From Methylobacterium bullatum (GTDB taxonomy: Bacteria > Pseudomonadota > Alphaproteobacteria > Rhizobiales > Beijerinckiaceae), in assembly GCF_014845095.1 (NCBI RefSeq), contig NZ_NKUG01000019.1:37084-101083 (forward strand): a stretch of 64,000 nucleotides of DNA, written 5' to 3'. The translations under genes and the position numbers were made by a program. Positions within the stretch are counted from its first letter, which is position 1. Each line of letters begins with the position of its first letter. This document shows positions 9,556-17,530 of the stretch, in pieces. Below the pieces are notes generated by a model. That model searched no databases. It was not told the DNA's origin and saw only the letters and a list, made by a program, of their open reading frames with translations.

Positions 9556-9990
9556 ATGCATGTGACCATCGAAGACGCCCACAAGGCCATCGAGGCCGCC
9601 CGCGCCAAGGCGGTGGAGCTCGACACCCAGATGTGTATCGCCGTCGTCGATTCCGGCGGTAACCTCAAAGCGTTCTACCGCATGGACGGGGCCTGGGTCG
9701 GTTCCATCGATATCGCCCAGAAGAAGGCCAAGACCTCCGTGTTCTTCGGCATGATGACGGGGCAGATCGGCCAGCTGTCGCAGCCGGGCGGCCCGCTCTT
9801 CGGCATCGAGCATTCCAACGAGGGCCTGATCACCTTCCCCGGCGGCATCCCGATCGTCGACCAGGACGGCGAGATGTCCGGCGCCATCGGCGTCAGCGGC
9901 TCCAGCGTGGAGAACGACCACGCCGTCGCTCTCGCCGGTGCCAGCACGGTCGGCGCCACCGAGCTGCCCGCGCATCCCTGGCGGACGTAA
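9556..9990 (+). CDS. GlcG/HbpS-type (DUF336) heme-binding-like protein
   Basis: This 144-aa protein matches the DUF336 (GlcG/HbpS) family: an N-terminal helix [22 protein letters not shown], a strand with [14 protein letters not shown] and a C-terminal [17 protein letters not shown] motif. Members bind heme or occur with C2-metabolism genes such as glycolate oxidation. The exact role here is unknown, although its position next to glyoxylate-forming mclA is suggestive. The ATG at 9556 follows a GGGAG ribosome site, so longer frames upstream are rejected. There is no signal peptide. Confidence 0.85.
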   Translation: MHVTIEDAHKAIEAARAKAVELDTQMCIAVVDSGGNLKAFYRMDGAWVGSIDIAQKKAKTSVFFGMMTGQIGQLSQPGGPLFGIEHSNEGLITFPGGIPIVDQDGEMSGAIGVSGSSVENDHAVALAGASTVGATELPAHPWRT

Positions 9991-10009
9991 GACCGCATGA
10001 CGGGCACGG

Positions 10010-10036
10010 TTCATTGGGTGCGCCGCACCCGATGAA
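10010..10036 (+). terminator. Stem-loop after the DUF336 gene
   Basis: TTCATTGGGTGC pairs with GCACCCGATGAA across a 3-nt loop, with one mismatch. There is no T run, so it may be a processing or stability hairpin rather than a classical terminator. Confidence 0.4.
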
Positions 10037-10101
10037 CACCGTCGGTTAAGCATGCGGGCCCTATCACGGTCCCATCACCCCGAGCCGTGACAGGAGCGCC
10101 G

Positions 10102-10281
10102 ATGACCCGGGACCAACTCGCCGCCGAACTGAAGCGCATGGCCACAGCGCAGGTCGCCGACATCGAGCGTGCGGTCAAGGACGGCCACCGGACCATCGCC
10201 CTCAACGAACTGGCGGATCTGAACCGCCAGCTGAAGGCGCTGGCCGCAGCCGTGAAGGCCCGGCCCGTCGTACGGGCCTGA
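10102..10281 (+). CDS. Small helical hypothetical protein, 59 aa
   Basis: This short ORF encodes a predicted all-helical, charged protein (MTRDQLAAELKRMATAQVADIE...) with an LNELADLNRQLKALAAAV coiled-coil-like segment. A CAGGAG ribosome site lies 5 bp before the ATG, supporting translation. No family is recognised. It stands alone between the DUF336 gene and a convergent secreted-protein gene. Confidence 0.6.
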   Translation: MTRDQLAAELKRMATAQVADIERAVKDGHRTIALNELADLNRQLKALAAAVKARPVVRA

Positions 10282-10306
10282 TACCTCAAAGCCCGACGCG
10301 ACCGCC

Positions 10307-10828
10307 TCAGTAGCGCGGGCCGCGTCCGCGCTCTTCCAACGGCGGCTCGTCGGACAGGCGCTCGTCGCCGGCGAGCCCGTCCGCCGGGCGCTCCTCCAGG
10401 CGATCTTCCCCGTGATCGGCTCCCCGCCCGGGGCGAGTTTCATCCACGAATGGAATGTCGCCGGGCGGCAGCGGGGGTCGGAGCAAGGGCCTCGCCTCGC
10501 CGTATCCGCGATCCGGCTCGGGCCGGAAGCGGTCCGAACGCTCCTCACAGATCGTCACCCGCTTCACGATCTCTTCCCCATCGGGCGTGATCCGACGCCG
10601 GACCACGACCCGGCACGGCTCGATGAGCCGGGCCGCCCCGCGCTCGGGGCCGAAATCCTCCACAGGAGGCGGGAGCCGCCGCTCGGCGGGGAAATCACGG
10701 GGCGGTCCATAAGGATCGGGGAAATCGGCGGCGACAGCGGGTAGGCTGCAGAGGCCGACGACCACGAATCCGCACAGGACCGGCGTCATACGAAGCCTAG
10801 CGAGGAATGATAGCGGTTTCACGGGCAC
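10307..10828 (-). CDS. Secreted proline/arginine-rich hypothetical protein
   Basis: This 173-aa protein starts at GTG 10828, preceded by GGAGA; an internal ATG at 10789 is an alternative. It has an N-terminal hydrophobic signal segment ending in AVAA and a very Pro/Arg/Glu-rich mature part with low complexity. One stretch (CRVVVRRRITPDGEEIVKRVTIC) has two cysteines that could form a small knob; similar short segments occur in uncharacterised rhizobial periplasmic proteins. The function is unknown. It is convergent with the small ORF to its left. Confidence 0.6.
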   Translation of the reverse strand: MPVKPLSFLARLRMTPVLCGFVVVGLCSLPAVAADFPDPYGPPRDFPAERRLPPPVEDFGPERGAARLIEPCRVVVRRRITPDGEEIVKRVTICEERSDRFRPEPDRGYGEARPLLRPPLPPGDIPFVDETRPGRGADHGEDRLEERPADGLAGDERLSDEPPLEERGRGPRY

Positions 10829-10983
10829 GGAACGTCTCCGGAGAGAGGACCGCTCCCGCCATGGGGTTGCGGCACGGGATCATCCTGCCATCGAGCCGCT
10901 GAACCGGAGCGTGCGCGACCGCTCGGGCATTATTCATCTCCGTGCGCGCGGTCTCGCTGCCGGTGGTCCCGACCTCGATACGG

Positions 10984-11742
10984 TCATGCCTTGCCGTCGG
11001 CGGCCTTCAATTGCGCCACGAGGTCGGCGATCTCGACCCGGGCTCGGGCCACCGCATCCGAATCCTTGCCGCGCACCACGATCCGATTGGCGAAACCCTG
11101 TTGCGTCATCGAAGGATAGGACCCGATGGAGACGCCGGGGTGCGCCTTCGCGATCTCACCGAGGCCCGATGCATAGTTGCCTTCAGGCAGGTTTCCGGCC
11201 TCGATCGTCTCCGACAGGACGCGCGCTCCCGTCGCGAGGGTGGGGCCGATCTCATCCAGCATGGCCTGCATGATCGCCGGCACACCGGCCATGACGAAGA
11301 CGTTGCCGATGCGAAAGCCAGGCGCCTTCGAAATCGGGTTGGCGATGAGATCGGCACCGGCCGGAATACGCGCCATGCGGAGCCGGGCCTCGTTGAGGTC
11401 TTCCGGCTTGTGCCGCTCGAGCAGCATGGCCTTGGCTCGTGGATCGACATCGATGGTCACGCCGAAGGCGGCCGCCACGCAATCGGCAGTGATGTCGTCA
11501 TGGGTGGGACCGATGCCCCCGGTGGTGAAGAGATAGGTGTAGCGGGTCCGCAATGCGTTCACCGCATCGACGATCTCCGAGGCCTCGTCGGGGACGATGC
11601 GGACTTGGCGCAGGTCGATGCCGATGGCCGTGCAGTAATCGGCGATGGTGCCGATATTCTTGTCCTTGGTCCGCCCGGACAGAATCTCGTCGCCGATGAC
11701 GAGGATCGCGGCGGTGATGGGGGAAGGAGCGGGGTCTGTCAT
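10984..11742 (-). CDS. Molybdopterin-binding / CinA N-terminal domain protein
   Basis: This 252-aa protein carries the MoaB/Mog fold seen at the N terminus of CinA: AAILVIGDEILSGRTKDKN at the start and TTGGIGPTHDDITADCVA in the middle. It lacks the C-terminal deamidase domain of full-length CinA, which is common for alphaproteobacterial members. The family has been linked to ADP-ribose pyrophosphatase or cofactor-related roles, so the precise function is open. The ATG at 11742 begins the conserved domain; the longer frame to 11979 would run into sfsA. It is divergent from sfsA. Confidence 0.85.
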   Translation of the reverse strand: MTDPAPSPITAAILVIGDEILSGRTKDKNIGTIADYCTAIGIDLRQVRIVPDEASEIVDAVNALRTRYTYLFTTGGIGPTHDDITADCVAAAFGVTIDVDPRAKAMLLERHKPEDLNEARLRMARIPAGADLIANPISKAPGFRIGNVFVMAGVPAIMQAMLDEIGPTLATGARVLSETIEAGNLPEGNYASGLGEIAKAHPGVSIGSYPSMTQQGFANRIVVRGKDSDAVARARVEIADLVAQLKAADGKA

Positions 11743-11877
11743 CGGAATCCGTGGCGGTCGCGTGGCGATGACGACGACGTAGCGCGACGATGCCCACCTG
11801 ACCATGGCGGCTCCCTGGTCCGGCCGGCAGGCTGCTGATAGGGGCGGGGCACCCGCTCGGATGTGGAGTTCCACCAA

Positions 11878-12606
11878 ATGAAGTTCGCAGCACCGCTGAT
11901 CGAGGGCCGGCTCGTCCGGCGCTACAAGCGGTTCCTCGCCGATATCGAACTGGCGGATGGCAGCCTCGTCACCGCGCATTGCGCCAATCCGGGCGCCATG
12001 CTCGGCCTCGTCGTGCCCGGATCGCGCGTCCTGCTCTCCGCCTCCACCAACCCTGCGCGCAAGCTCGGCTTTTCATGGGAACTGGTGGAGGCGGACCTCC
12101 CCGGCGGTCCGCAATGGGTGGGCATCAACACCATGCGGCCCAATGCCCTCGTCGCCGAGGCCTTCGCCGAAGGTCGTCTCCCGCCGTTGGCGGGATACGG
12201 TTCGCTACGTCCGGAGGTGCGCTACGGTCGTGCCAGCCGAGTCGATTTCCTGGCCACGGGCGAGGGGCTGCCGCCCTGCCACGTGGAGGTGAAGAATTGT
12301 CACCTCCTGCGCGAGCCGGGCCTCGCCGAGTTTCCCGATTGCGTCGCCGCCCGCAGCGCGCGGCACATGGACGAGCTGACGGAGGTCGTCGCTCAGGGCG
12401 GCCGGGCGATGCTGATCATCGTGGTGCAGATGCAGGCCGAGCGGTTCGACGTGGCGCGGGACCTCGACCCGGCCTTCGACCGGGCCTTCGCCAGGGCGGC
12501 TGCGGGCGGGGTCGAGATCCATGCCCATCGCTGCCGCATCGATCCGACCGGGATCTCCATCGCCGACGCGATCCCGGTAATGCCACCCGGTCGCGGGGGT
12601 CTGTGA
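11878..12606 (+). CDS. sfsA: SfsA family DNA/RNA-binding nuclease-like protein
   Basis: This 242-aa protein matches SfsA along its length: N-terminal FAAPLIEGRLVRRYKRFLADI, THCANPGAM-like AHCANPGAMLGL, and a C-terminal VEVKNCHLLR strand followed by FPDCVAARSARHMDEL, which resembles a nuclease core. SfsA was named as a sugar fermentation stimulator in E. coli; its biochemical role is uncertain. The ATG at 11878 begins the conserved core, and a GTG at 11863 is possible. Confidence 0.9.
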   Translation: MKFAAPLIEGRLVRRYKRFLADIELADGSLVTAHCANPGAMLGLVVPGSRVLLSASTNPARKLGFSWELVEADLPGGPQWVGINTMRPNALVAEAFAEGRLPPLAGYGSLRPEVRYGRASRVDFLATGEGLPPCHVEVKNCHLLREPGLAEFPDCVAARSARHMDELTEVVAQGGRAMLIIVVQMQAERFDVARDLDPAFDRAFARAAAGGVEIHAHRCRIDPTGISIADAIPVMPPGRGGL

Positions 12607-12693
12607 GCCGCCATCAATGCCGATGCGCGATTTCATGTCGCCTGCCGCCGAATCCGTGGCATGCTCGTGTTCCGACGATCCAAGGAGACGATC

Positions 12694-12813
12694 ATGGCGA
12701 GTGAGAAACCACGCGGTGGCCGCGAAGCGAAGAAGCCGAAGAAGCCGGTCGTGAAGACGATCGCCGCGGCCCCCTCGACCAAGGGCACCGTGAGCATCGG
12801 CGCGAAGAAGTAG
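12694..12813 (+). CDS. 39-aa lysine-rich basic peptide
   Basis: This small ORF encodes MASEKPRGGREAKKPKKP followed by a KTIAAAPSTKG linker and a GAKK end, so about one residue in four is Lys or Arg. An AAGGAG ribosome site sits 7 bp before the ATG, which is the main support for translation. It is unstructured and might bind nucleic acid or ribosomes. No family is recognised. It lies tail to tail with the phosphoesterase gene, 7 bp apart. Confidence 0.55.
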   Translation: MASEKPRGGREAKKPKKPVVKTIAAAPSTKGTVSIGAKK

Positions 12814-12820
12814 CGCTCCG

Positions 12821-13759
12821 TCAGGCGGGCGGCGCTGCCTCGACCGACGTCGGCGGCGCCACGCTCCCAAGTTCGAGAAGGACGATTTCCGGCGGCACCC
12901 CGATCCGGATCGGGACACGGCTGACGCCGAAGCCGCCGGAGACGATCATATGCCGTCCGCCGTGGACGACATGGCCGTAGGTCAGATCTTTGCCGCGCGC
13001 GAATGGGCTCAGCGGCGACAGGCCGAAGATCCGAACCTGGCCACCATGCGTATGCCCGGACAGGGTCAGCGAGACACGCCCCGGAACGGTAGGAAAGATG
13101 TAGGGCTCGTGCGCCATAAGGAGGATCGGAGCCTCGTCGGTCACCTGCGCCAGGGTGCCGGGCAGATCGTCGCGGCCGCGCCGATCGCCCCGCGGCAGGA
13201 ACGGTTCCTGATCTCCGAGCCCGGCAATCCAAAACGGGCGACCGTCCTTCTCCAGCCTGATAACCGTATTCTCCATCACTGGAATGCCGCGTGCCTCCAG
13301 CGCGCGTTGCGACTCCACAGGCCCGCGCCGTCTCGCCTGCGCGACCTCGTCATCCCACCAATCATGGTTGCCGAGGACGGCATGGACACCGAGCGGGGCT
13401 CGCAGCCCCCCGATCACCCGTGCAAACTCGACGAGCGGCACCTTGCGCGTGGTCACGCTGGGGCCGGACGGATAGTCTCCCAGAAGCAGGATGAGATCGG
13501 GTTCGAGCCGGTTCGTCGCATCGACGATCTCGGCGATCCGGTCGAGCGGCATGGTCGGTTCGCCCACGTGGAAATCCGCGAGGACGGCGACTCGTAGCGT
13601 CAGTCCCTCTGTCCAGCCGGGGAGGGAGGGAGCGTAGCGCGTCACCACGAGCCGATGGCGCGGCTCGATCACGAAGCCATAAGCGCCCGTGGCGGCCACG
13701 AGGCTCGTACTCGCACCGATCCCGGTCAGGAACTGCCGTCTCGTCGGCAGGATCAGCAT
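12821..13759 (-). CDS. Tat-exported metallophosphoesterase
   Basis: This 312-aa protein opens with a twin-arginine-like signal (PTRRQFLTGIG then a hydrophobic run), so it is probably exported folded. The calcineurin-like metal motifs are present in order: ADFHVGEP near residue 62, LLLGDYPSG near 97, LGNHDWWDD near 130 and SGHTHGGQ near 240. It resembles YkuE/YaeI-type phosphodiesterases acting on lipid or nucleotide phosphates; the substrate is unknown. The gene is monocistronic as far as can be seen. Confidence 0.9.
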   Translation of the reverse strand: MLILPTRRQFLTGIGASTSLVAATGAYGFVIEPRHRLVVTRYAPSLPGWTEGLTLRVAVLADFHVGEPTMPLDRIAEIVDATNRLEPDLILLLGDYPSGPSVTTRKVPLVEFARVIGGLRAPLGVHAVLGNHDWWDDEVAQARRRGPVESQRALEARGIPVMENTVIRLEKDGRPFWIAGLGDQEPFLPRGDRRGRDDLPGTLAQVTDEAPILLMAHEPYIFPTVPGRVSLTLSGHTHGGQVRIFGLSPLSPFARGKDLTYGHVVHGGRHMIVSGGFGVSRVPIRIGVPPEIVLLELGSVAPPTSVEAAPPA

Positions 13760-13930
13760 GTCATCGTCCTCGATCGCAGAGCCGATGCCGCTTCATCGCC
13801 CTGGGGTCACGAATCCGGCGCAGCCAAGTTCCGGTGATCGAGCTTCCGATGATCGAACCTGATTGATCAAGCCCGTGAAGGCTTGGTCGCACGATTTGGC
13901 CATGAGGCGTTCGGTCGGGAGGAAAAAGCC
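13760..13930. other. Gap without a supported gene
   Basis: This is the upstream region of the phosphoesterase gene. Two near-repeats (GGTGATCGAGCTTCCG, then GATGATCGAACCTG) lie near 13830-13861 and may be operator-like. No ORF with a ribosome site is seen. Confidence 0.3.
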
Positions 13931-14146
13931 TCAGACGAGGGGCGCATCCTCGTGCTGGAAGCGGGAGAGCTGCCGGCGGGCGGCAATCTTCCGGGCCGCC
14001 TCTTTCGCAGCGGACGCCGAGACGTGAACCGCTGCGGCAAGGGCGGGCAGTGCCACGGGGCGGAAACCTTCGCGATCGGTTACCAGACCGGACGCACGGG
14101 GCGTTGACGACATGGCTGCGCGCTGGTTCTGTTCGGGGCGGGACAT
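13931..14146 (-). CDS. Small hypothetical protein, 71 aa
   Basis: The ATG at 14146 follows an AGGA site 9 bp upstream and gives a 71-aa product. The first 30 residues are polar and probably disordered; the last 40 form an amphipathic helical region (ALPALAAAVHVSASAAKEAARKIAAR). Longer versions of the frame extend upstream to 14683 but lack support. The family is not recognised. Confidence 0.45.
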   Translation of the reverse strand: MSRPEQNQRAAMSSTPRASGLVTDREGFRPVALPALAAAVHVSASAAKEAARKIAARRQLSRFQHEDAPLV

Positions 14147-14549
14147 GGGAACGGGTCCTGTTTCACGGTGTCGGAACGCCACCAGATCCTCGTTTGTCTG
14201 GTTGACGATCACGCCAGTCTCTCGGGCACCCGCAAGAGGTTCGACCCGGACCGGCGCTGTGCGGCACGAGATCCATATGCGGCGAAGGATCATGAACGGG
14301 AGCTTAAGGATAGGCGAGACTTTACCAGGGTAGAGTTTCATCTCGCCGCGCTGCGTGTCTTGTGACACACACAAGCAATATTGGAAAAATAAAAAATACC
14401 ATTCCGCAACGCAATCTGACCTTCCTTGCGGCGCGAAAGATCTGGACTTTTCTGTGGCAGCGCCGCTCTGAGTGTCTCTCACAAAACTCCCGCTGCGCTG
14501 TCGTGCGTGGAGCGAGAACCGATCGTGATCGGGAGTTTTGTGAGGCACT
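14147..14549. other. Intergenic stretch with no supported gene
   Basis: Only short, unconvincing frames occur here. The middle (14380-14400) is AT-rich and follows a GTGTC-TTGT-GACAC dyad. The right end is taken up by the long inverted repeat described separately. Promoters for the leftward 71-aa gene are expected near 14150-14250. Confidence 0.4.
14478..14544. repeat. Perfect 15-bp inverted repeat with 37-bp loop
   Basis: CTCACAAAACTCCCG (14478-14492) is exactly complementary to CGGGAGTTTTGTGAG (14530-14544). With a small bulge the arms extend to GAGTG on the outside, giving about 21 bp each. The repeat lies directly after the stop of the leftward aminotransferase gene and could act as a terminator, though no T run follows on either strand. 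Confidence 0.7.
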
Positions 14550-15935
14550 CTAAAGCGCTGCGTTGAGACCTTCCGACGCGATCCAAGCCTCGGTCCGGTC
14601 GAGAGCACGACCGAGGCGGTCGAACAGCGTGTCGATCTCGTCGTGCGAGATGACCAGGGGAGGGCAGACCGCGACCCGGTCACCGGCGAGGAACCGGACG
14701 ATCAGACCCTCGGCCTGCGCGAAGGCGACGCAGCGGGCCGCGACGCCGGCTTTCGGCTCGTACTGACGCTTGGATGACTTGTCGGCGACGATCTCCAGGC
14801 CGCCGATGAGACCGAGTCCGCGCGCCTCCCCGACGATGGGGTGGTCGGCCAGAGCCGAGAGCCTTGCCTGGAAATAAGGAGCCTTCTCGGCGACGCCTTC
14901 GACGATGCGGTCGCGCTTGTAGATCTCGATGGTCTTCAGCGCGACGGCGCAGGCGACGGGGTGACCGGAATAGGTTGTGCCGTGGCCGAACGTGCCGAGC
15001 TTGGCGCTCTGCGTCACCAGAGCCTTGTAGAGCGGCTCGTCGATGCTGATGCCGCCCAGCGGCATGTAGCCCGATGTCACGGCCTTGGCGAAGGACAGGC
15101 TGTCGGGTCGCATTCCAAGTGCCTCGGAGCCGAACCAGGTGCCGAGGCGCCCGAAGCCGCAGATCACTTCGTCGGCGATGAAGCGCACGTCGTAGCGGTC
15201 GAGCACGGCCTGGATCTTGGCGAAGTAGCCGGCCGGCGGGGCGATGGCTCCGCCCGCACCCATCACCGGTTCCGCCACGAAGGCGGCGACGGTATCCGGC
15301 CCCTCGCGGAGAATCAGGGCCTCGAGTTCGTCGGCGAGGCGCTGCGAGAAGGCCTCCTCCGTCTCGCCGGCCTCGGCGAAGCGGTAATGATGCGGGCAGC
15401 CCACATGCAGGAAGCCCGGCAGCGGCAGGTCCCAATCCGCATGGTTGGCCGTGAGGCCGGTCATCGAGGCCGTGGCGACCGTGACGCCGTGATAACCTTT
15501 GATCCGCGAGATGATCTTCTTCTTGGCGGGGCGGCCCAACGCGTTGTTGAGATACCAAGTCAGCTTCACCTGGGTGTCGTTGGCCTCGGAGCCCGACGAG
15601 GTGAAGAAGATCTTCGATGTCGGGATCGGCATCAGCTCCTTCAGGGTCTCGGCGAGCTCGATCGCCGGATCGTGGCTGCGGCCCGAGAATAGGTGAGTGA
15701 AGGGCAGGCGCGACATCTGCTCGCTCGCCGCCTCCACCAGTTCCTCGTTGGAATAGCCCAGCGCCGTGCACCACAGGCCGGCCATGCCTTCGAGATAGGG
15801 CCGGCCGTCGCTGTCATAGACCCAGACTCCGTGGCCGCGCTCCAGCACAAGGGGGCCGGTCTCGCGGAAGGTGGAGAGGTTGGTGTAGGGATGGATCAGC
15901 GTTTCGACGTCGCGGGTCGCGAGGTTCGAGAGCAT
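14550..15935 (-). CDS. Class III (omega) aminotransferase
   Basis: This 461-aa PLP enzyme shows the class III fold: SGSEANDTQ near residues 114-122, the cofactor-binding Asp255 in FIADEVICGFGR and the Schiff-base Lys284 in SFAKAVTSGYMPLGG. Close relatives transfer amino groups from diamines, beta-alanine or similar amines to pyruvate or 2-oxoacids; the substrate cannot be read from sequence. The ATG at 15935 begins the family-like MLSNLATRD; ATGs at 15983 and 15995 are alternatives. It is divergent from the cysteine-cluster gene. Confidence 0.9.
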   Translation of the reverse strand: MLSNLATRDVETLIHPYTNLSTFRETGPLVLERGHGVWVYDSDGRPYLEGMAGLWCTALGYSNEELVEAASEQMSRLPFTHLFSGRSHDPAIELAETLKELMPIPTSKIFFTSSGSEANDTQVKLTWYLNNALGRPAKKKIISRIKGYHGVTVATASMTGLTANHADWDLPLPGFLHVGCPHHYRFAEAGETEEAFSQRLADELEALILREGPDTVAAFVAEPVMGAGGAIAPPAGYFAKIQAVLDRYDVRFIADEVICGFGRLGTWFGSEALGMRPDSLSFAKAVTSGYMPLGGISIDEPLYKALVTQSAKLGTFGHGTTYSGHPVACAVALKTIEIYKRDRIVEGVAEKAPYFQARLSALADHPIVGEARGLGLIGGLEIVADKSSKRQYEPKAGVAARCVAFAQAEGLIVRFLAGDRVAVCPPLVISHDEIDTLFDRLGRALDRTEAWIASEGLNAAL

Positions 15936-16061
15936 GGGCCTGCCGTTACCTGTGGAAGCGGGCCGGTTCGGCCCCGTGTTCATGCGATGCCACATTAGCG
16001 ACCCGGCGCGCCTTCACAAACCCATCCCGTCACCGCAGCGCCCGCACGGAACGTCAGGACC

Positions 16062-16589
16062 ATGCTCGATCCCGCAACCTTCGTGGCCCATCCGGCGCCC
16101 GGCCGCTCCTGCGGAACCTGCACCCTGTGCTGCAAGGTCTACGACGTCCCGGCGGTGGAGAGCGTCGCCGGTCAATGGTGCCGCCACACCAGGCAGGGCA
16201 AGGGCTGCGCCATCCATCCGACACGGCCGGACCATTGCCGCGCCTTCCACTGCCTCTGGATGACGGAAGCCTGGCTCGGCGCCGAGTGGAAGCCGGAGAA
16301 AGCCAAGATGGTGCTCGCCCTCGACCCGGTGACGAAGAACATGAACGTCCAGGTCGACCCCGGCCAGCCTAACGCCTGGCGGCGCGAGCCGTATTACGGA
16401 CAGTTGCGGCGCTGGGCCACCGCATCGCTGGCGCAGGACAGGCTCGTCCTCGTCCATCTCAACACATCCACCACCGTCATCCTGCCGGACCGTGACGTGG
16501 CCTTGGGCGTGTTCGAGCCCGGCGACAGGATCGTGCGGCGAGATCGCGCCGGCGTCTTCGATGTCGAGAAGGTGAGGGCCGGCGCTTGA
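16062..16589 (+). CDS. YkgJ-type cysteine-cluster protein
   Basis: This 175-aa protein has an N-terminal CGTCTLCCKVYDVP motif, a second cluster (WCRHTRQGKGCAIH) and RPDHCRAFHC, together a zinc/iron-chelating cysteine pattern of the YkgJ family. The C-terminal part is beta-rich with no known motif. The biological role of these proteins is not established; Fe-S or Zn binding is inferred. The gene ends in a TTGA overlap with the HAD gene, so the two are likely cotranscribed. Confidence 0.8.
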   Translation: MLDPATFVAHPAPGRSCGTCTLCCKVYDVPAVESVAGQWCRHTRQGKGCAIHPTRPDHCRAFHCLWMTEAWLGAEWKPEKAKMVLALDPVTKNMNVQVDPGQPNAWRREPYYGQLRRWATASLAQDRLVLVHLNTSTTVILPDRDVALGVFEPGDRIVRRDRAGVFDVEKVRAGA

Positions 16590-16591
16590 CC

Positions 16592-17320
16592 GTGACGACG
16601 CCACGCCGTCTCGCCGGCATCCTGTTCGACAAAGACGGCACCCTCATCGATTTCGACCGGACCTGGGGTCCGGCAGCGTATGCGGTCATGGATGACCTTG
16701 CCGGGGGCGACCGCGTCCGACTGGAAGACTTGATGGCGGTAAGCCATTACGTCGAAGAGGAGCGCCGCTTCCTGCCGACGTCCCCCCTCATCGCGGGCTC
16801 TTCGGCCGCTTATGGCCCGATCTGGGCAAAGGTGCTCGGCCGCCCGGCGGGACCGGACCTCTACGGGGAGATGGACCGGCTGTTCCGCCGCGAAGGGCTG
16901 GCGCATCTGTGTCCCATCGGCGATCCGGCGGCGACCGCGCAGCGTCTCGCCGATGCGGGTTACGCCCTCGGAATCGCCACCAACGACGCCGAAGCCTCGG
17001 CCCGGGCGCAGGCCGATATTCTCGGCCTGACACCGCATCTAACCTACGTCGCTGGTTACGATTCCGGCCACGGATCGAAGCCGGAACCCGGCATGGTCAG
17101 CGCCTTCGCGACGCATCTTAACGTCGCGCCGGGGCGGATCGCGATGGTGGGCGATTCCCCCTATGACCTCGTCGCCGGCCGCTCGGCCGGGGCCGTCACC
17201 ATCGCGGTCCTGAGCGGCCCCCTGGGGGAGGGAGCACGCGAGATCATGGCACCGCTGGCAGACCATGTGATCGCATCGATCGGCGATCTCGCCGCCCTGC
17301 TCGACCGGATCGTCGATTAG
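16592..17320 (+). CDS. HAD-family phosphatase (Gph-like)
   Basis: This 242-aa protein carries the four HAD motifs: FDKDGTLIDF with nucleophile Asp near residue 15, IATNDAE for motif II, the Lys in GHGSKPEPGM and MVGDSPYDLVAG for the acidic motif IV. Such enzymes dephosphorylate small sugar or organic phosphates such as phosphoglycolate. A GTG at 16592 is preferred; a TTG at 16586 would overlap the previous stop. In an operon with the YkgJ gene. Confidence 0.88.
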   Translation: MTTPRRLAGILFDKDGTLIDFDRTWGPAAYAVMDDLAGGDRVRLEDLMAVSHYVEEERRFLPTSPLIAGSSAAYGPIWAKVLGRPAGPDLYGEMDRLFRREGLAHLCPIGDPAATAQRLADAGYALGIATNDAEASARAQADILGLTPHLTYVAGYDSGHGSKPEPGMVSAFATHLNVAPGRIAMVGDSPYDLVAGRSAGAVTIAVLSGPLGEGAREIMAPLADHVIASIGDLAALLDRIVD

Positions 17321-17530
17321 GAAGCGCCCTCGGGGGGCGTCCCGAGGCGGATGGAAGGGGAATTTTTACCGGTACACGGCCACATTCCCGACCGCCATCG
17401 AGAGGCCCTTGGTTGCGCCATGCGCCGTCCCTAAGGGCCGCGCGATGGCGCGACAACAATGGGGCGATGGCGCATCGAAGATGCCTCGCCATTGCGCCAC
17501 CTTCCCTGCTTTTCCGGTGAGTACCCGACG
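17321..17530 (+). promoter_or_regulatory. Upstream region of amine oxidase with direct repeats
   Basis: GCGATGGCGC occurs exactly twice, at 17442-17451 and 17464-17473, 22 bp apart (two helical turns). A degraded inverse copy GCCATTGCGCC lies near 17488 and GCGCCATGCGCC near 17415. This spacing fits a dimeric regulator site upstream of the 17531 start, but the regulator is unknown. Confidence 0.35.
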
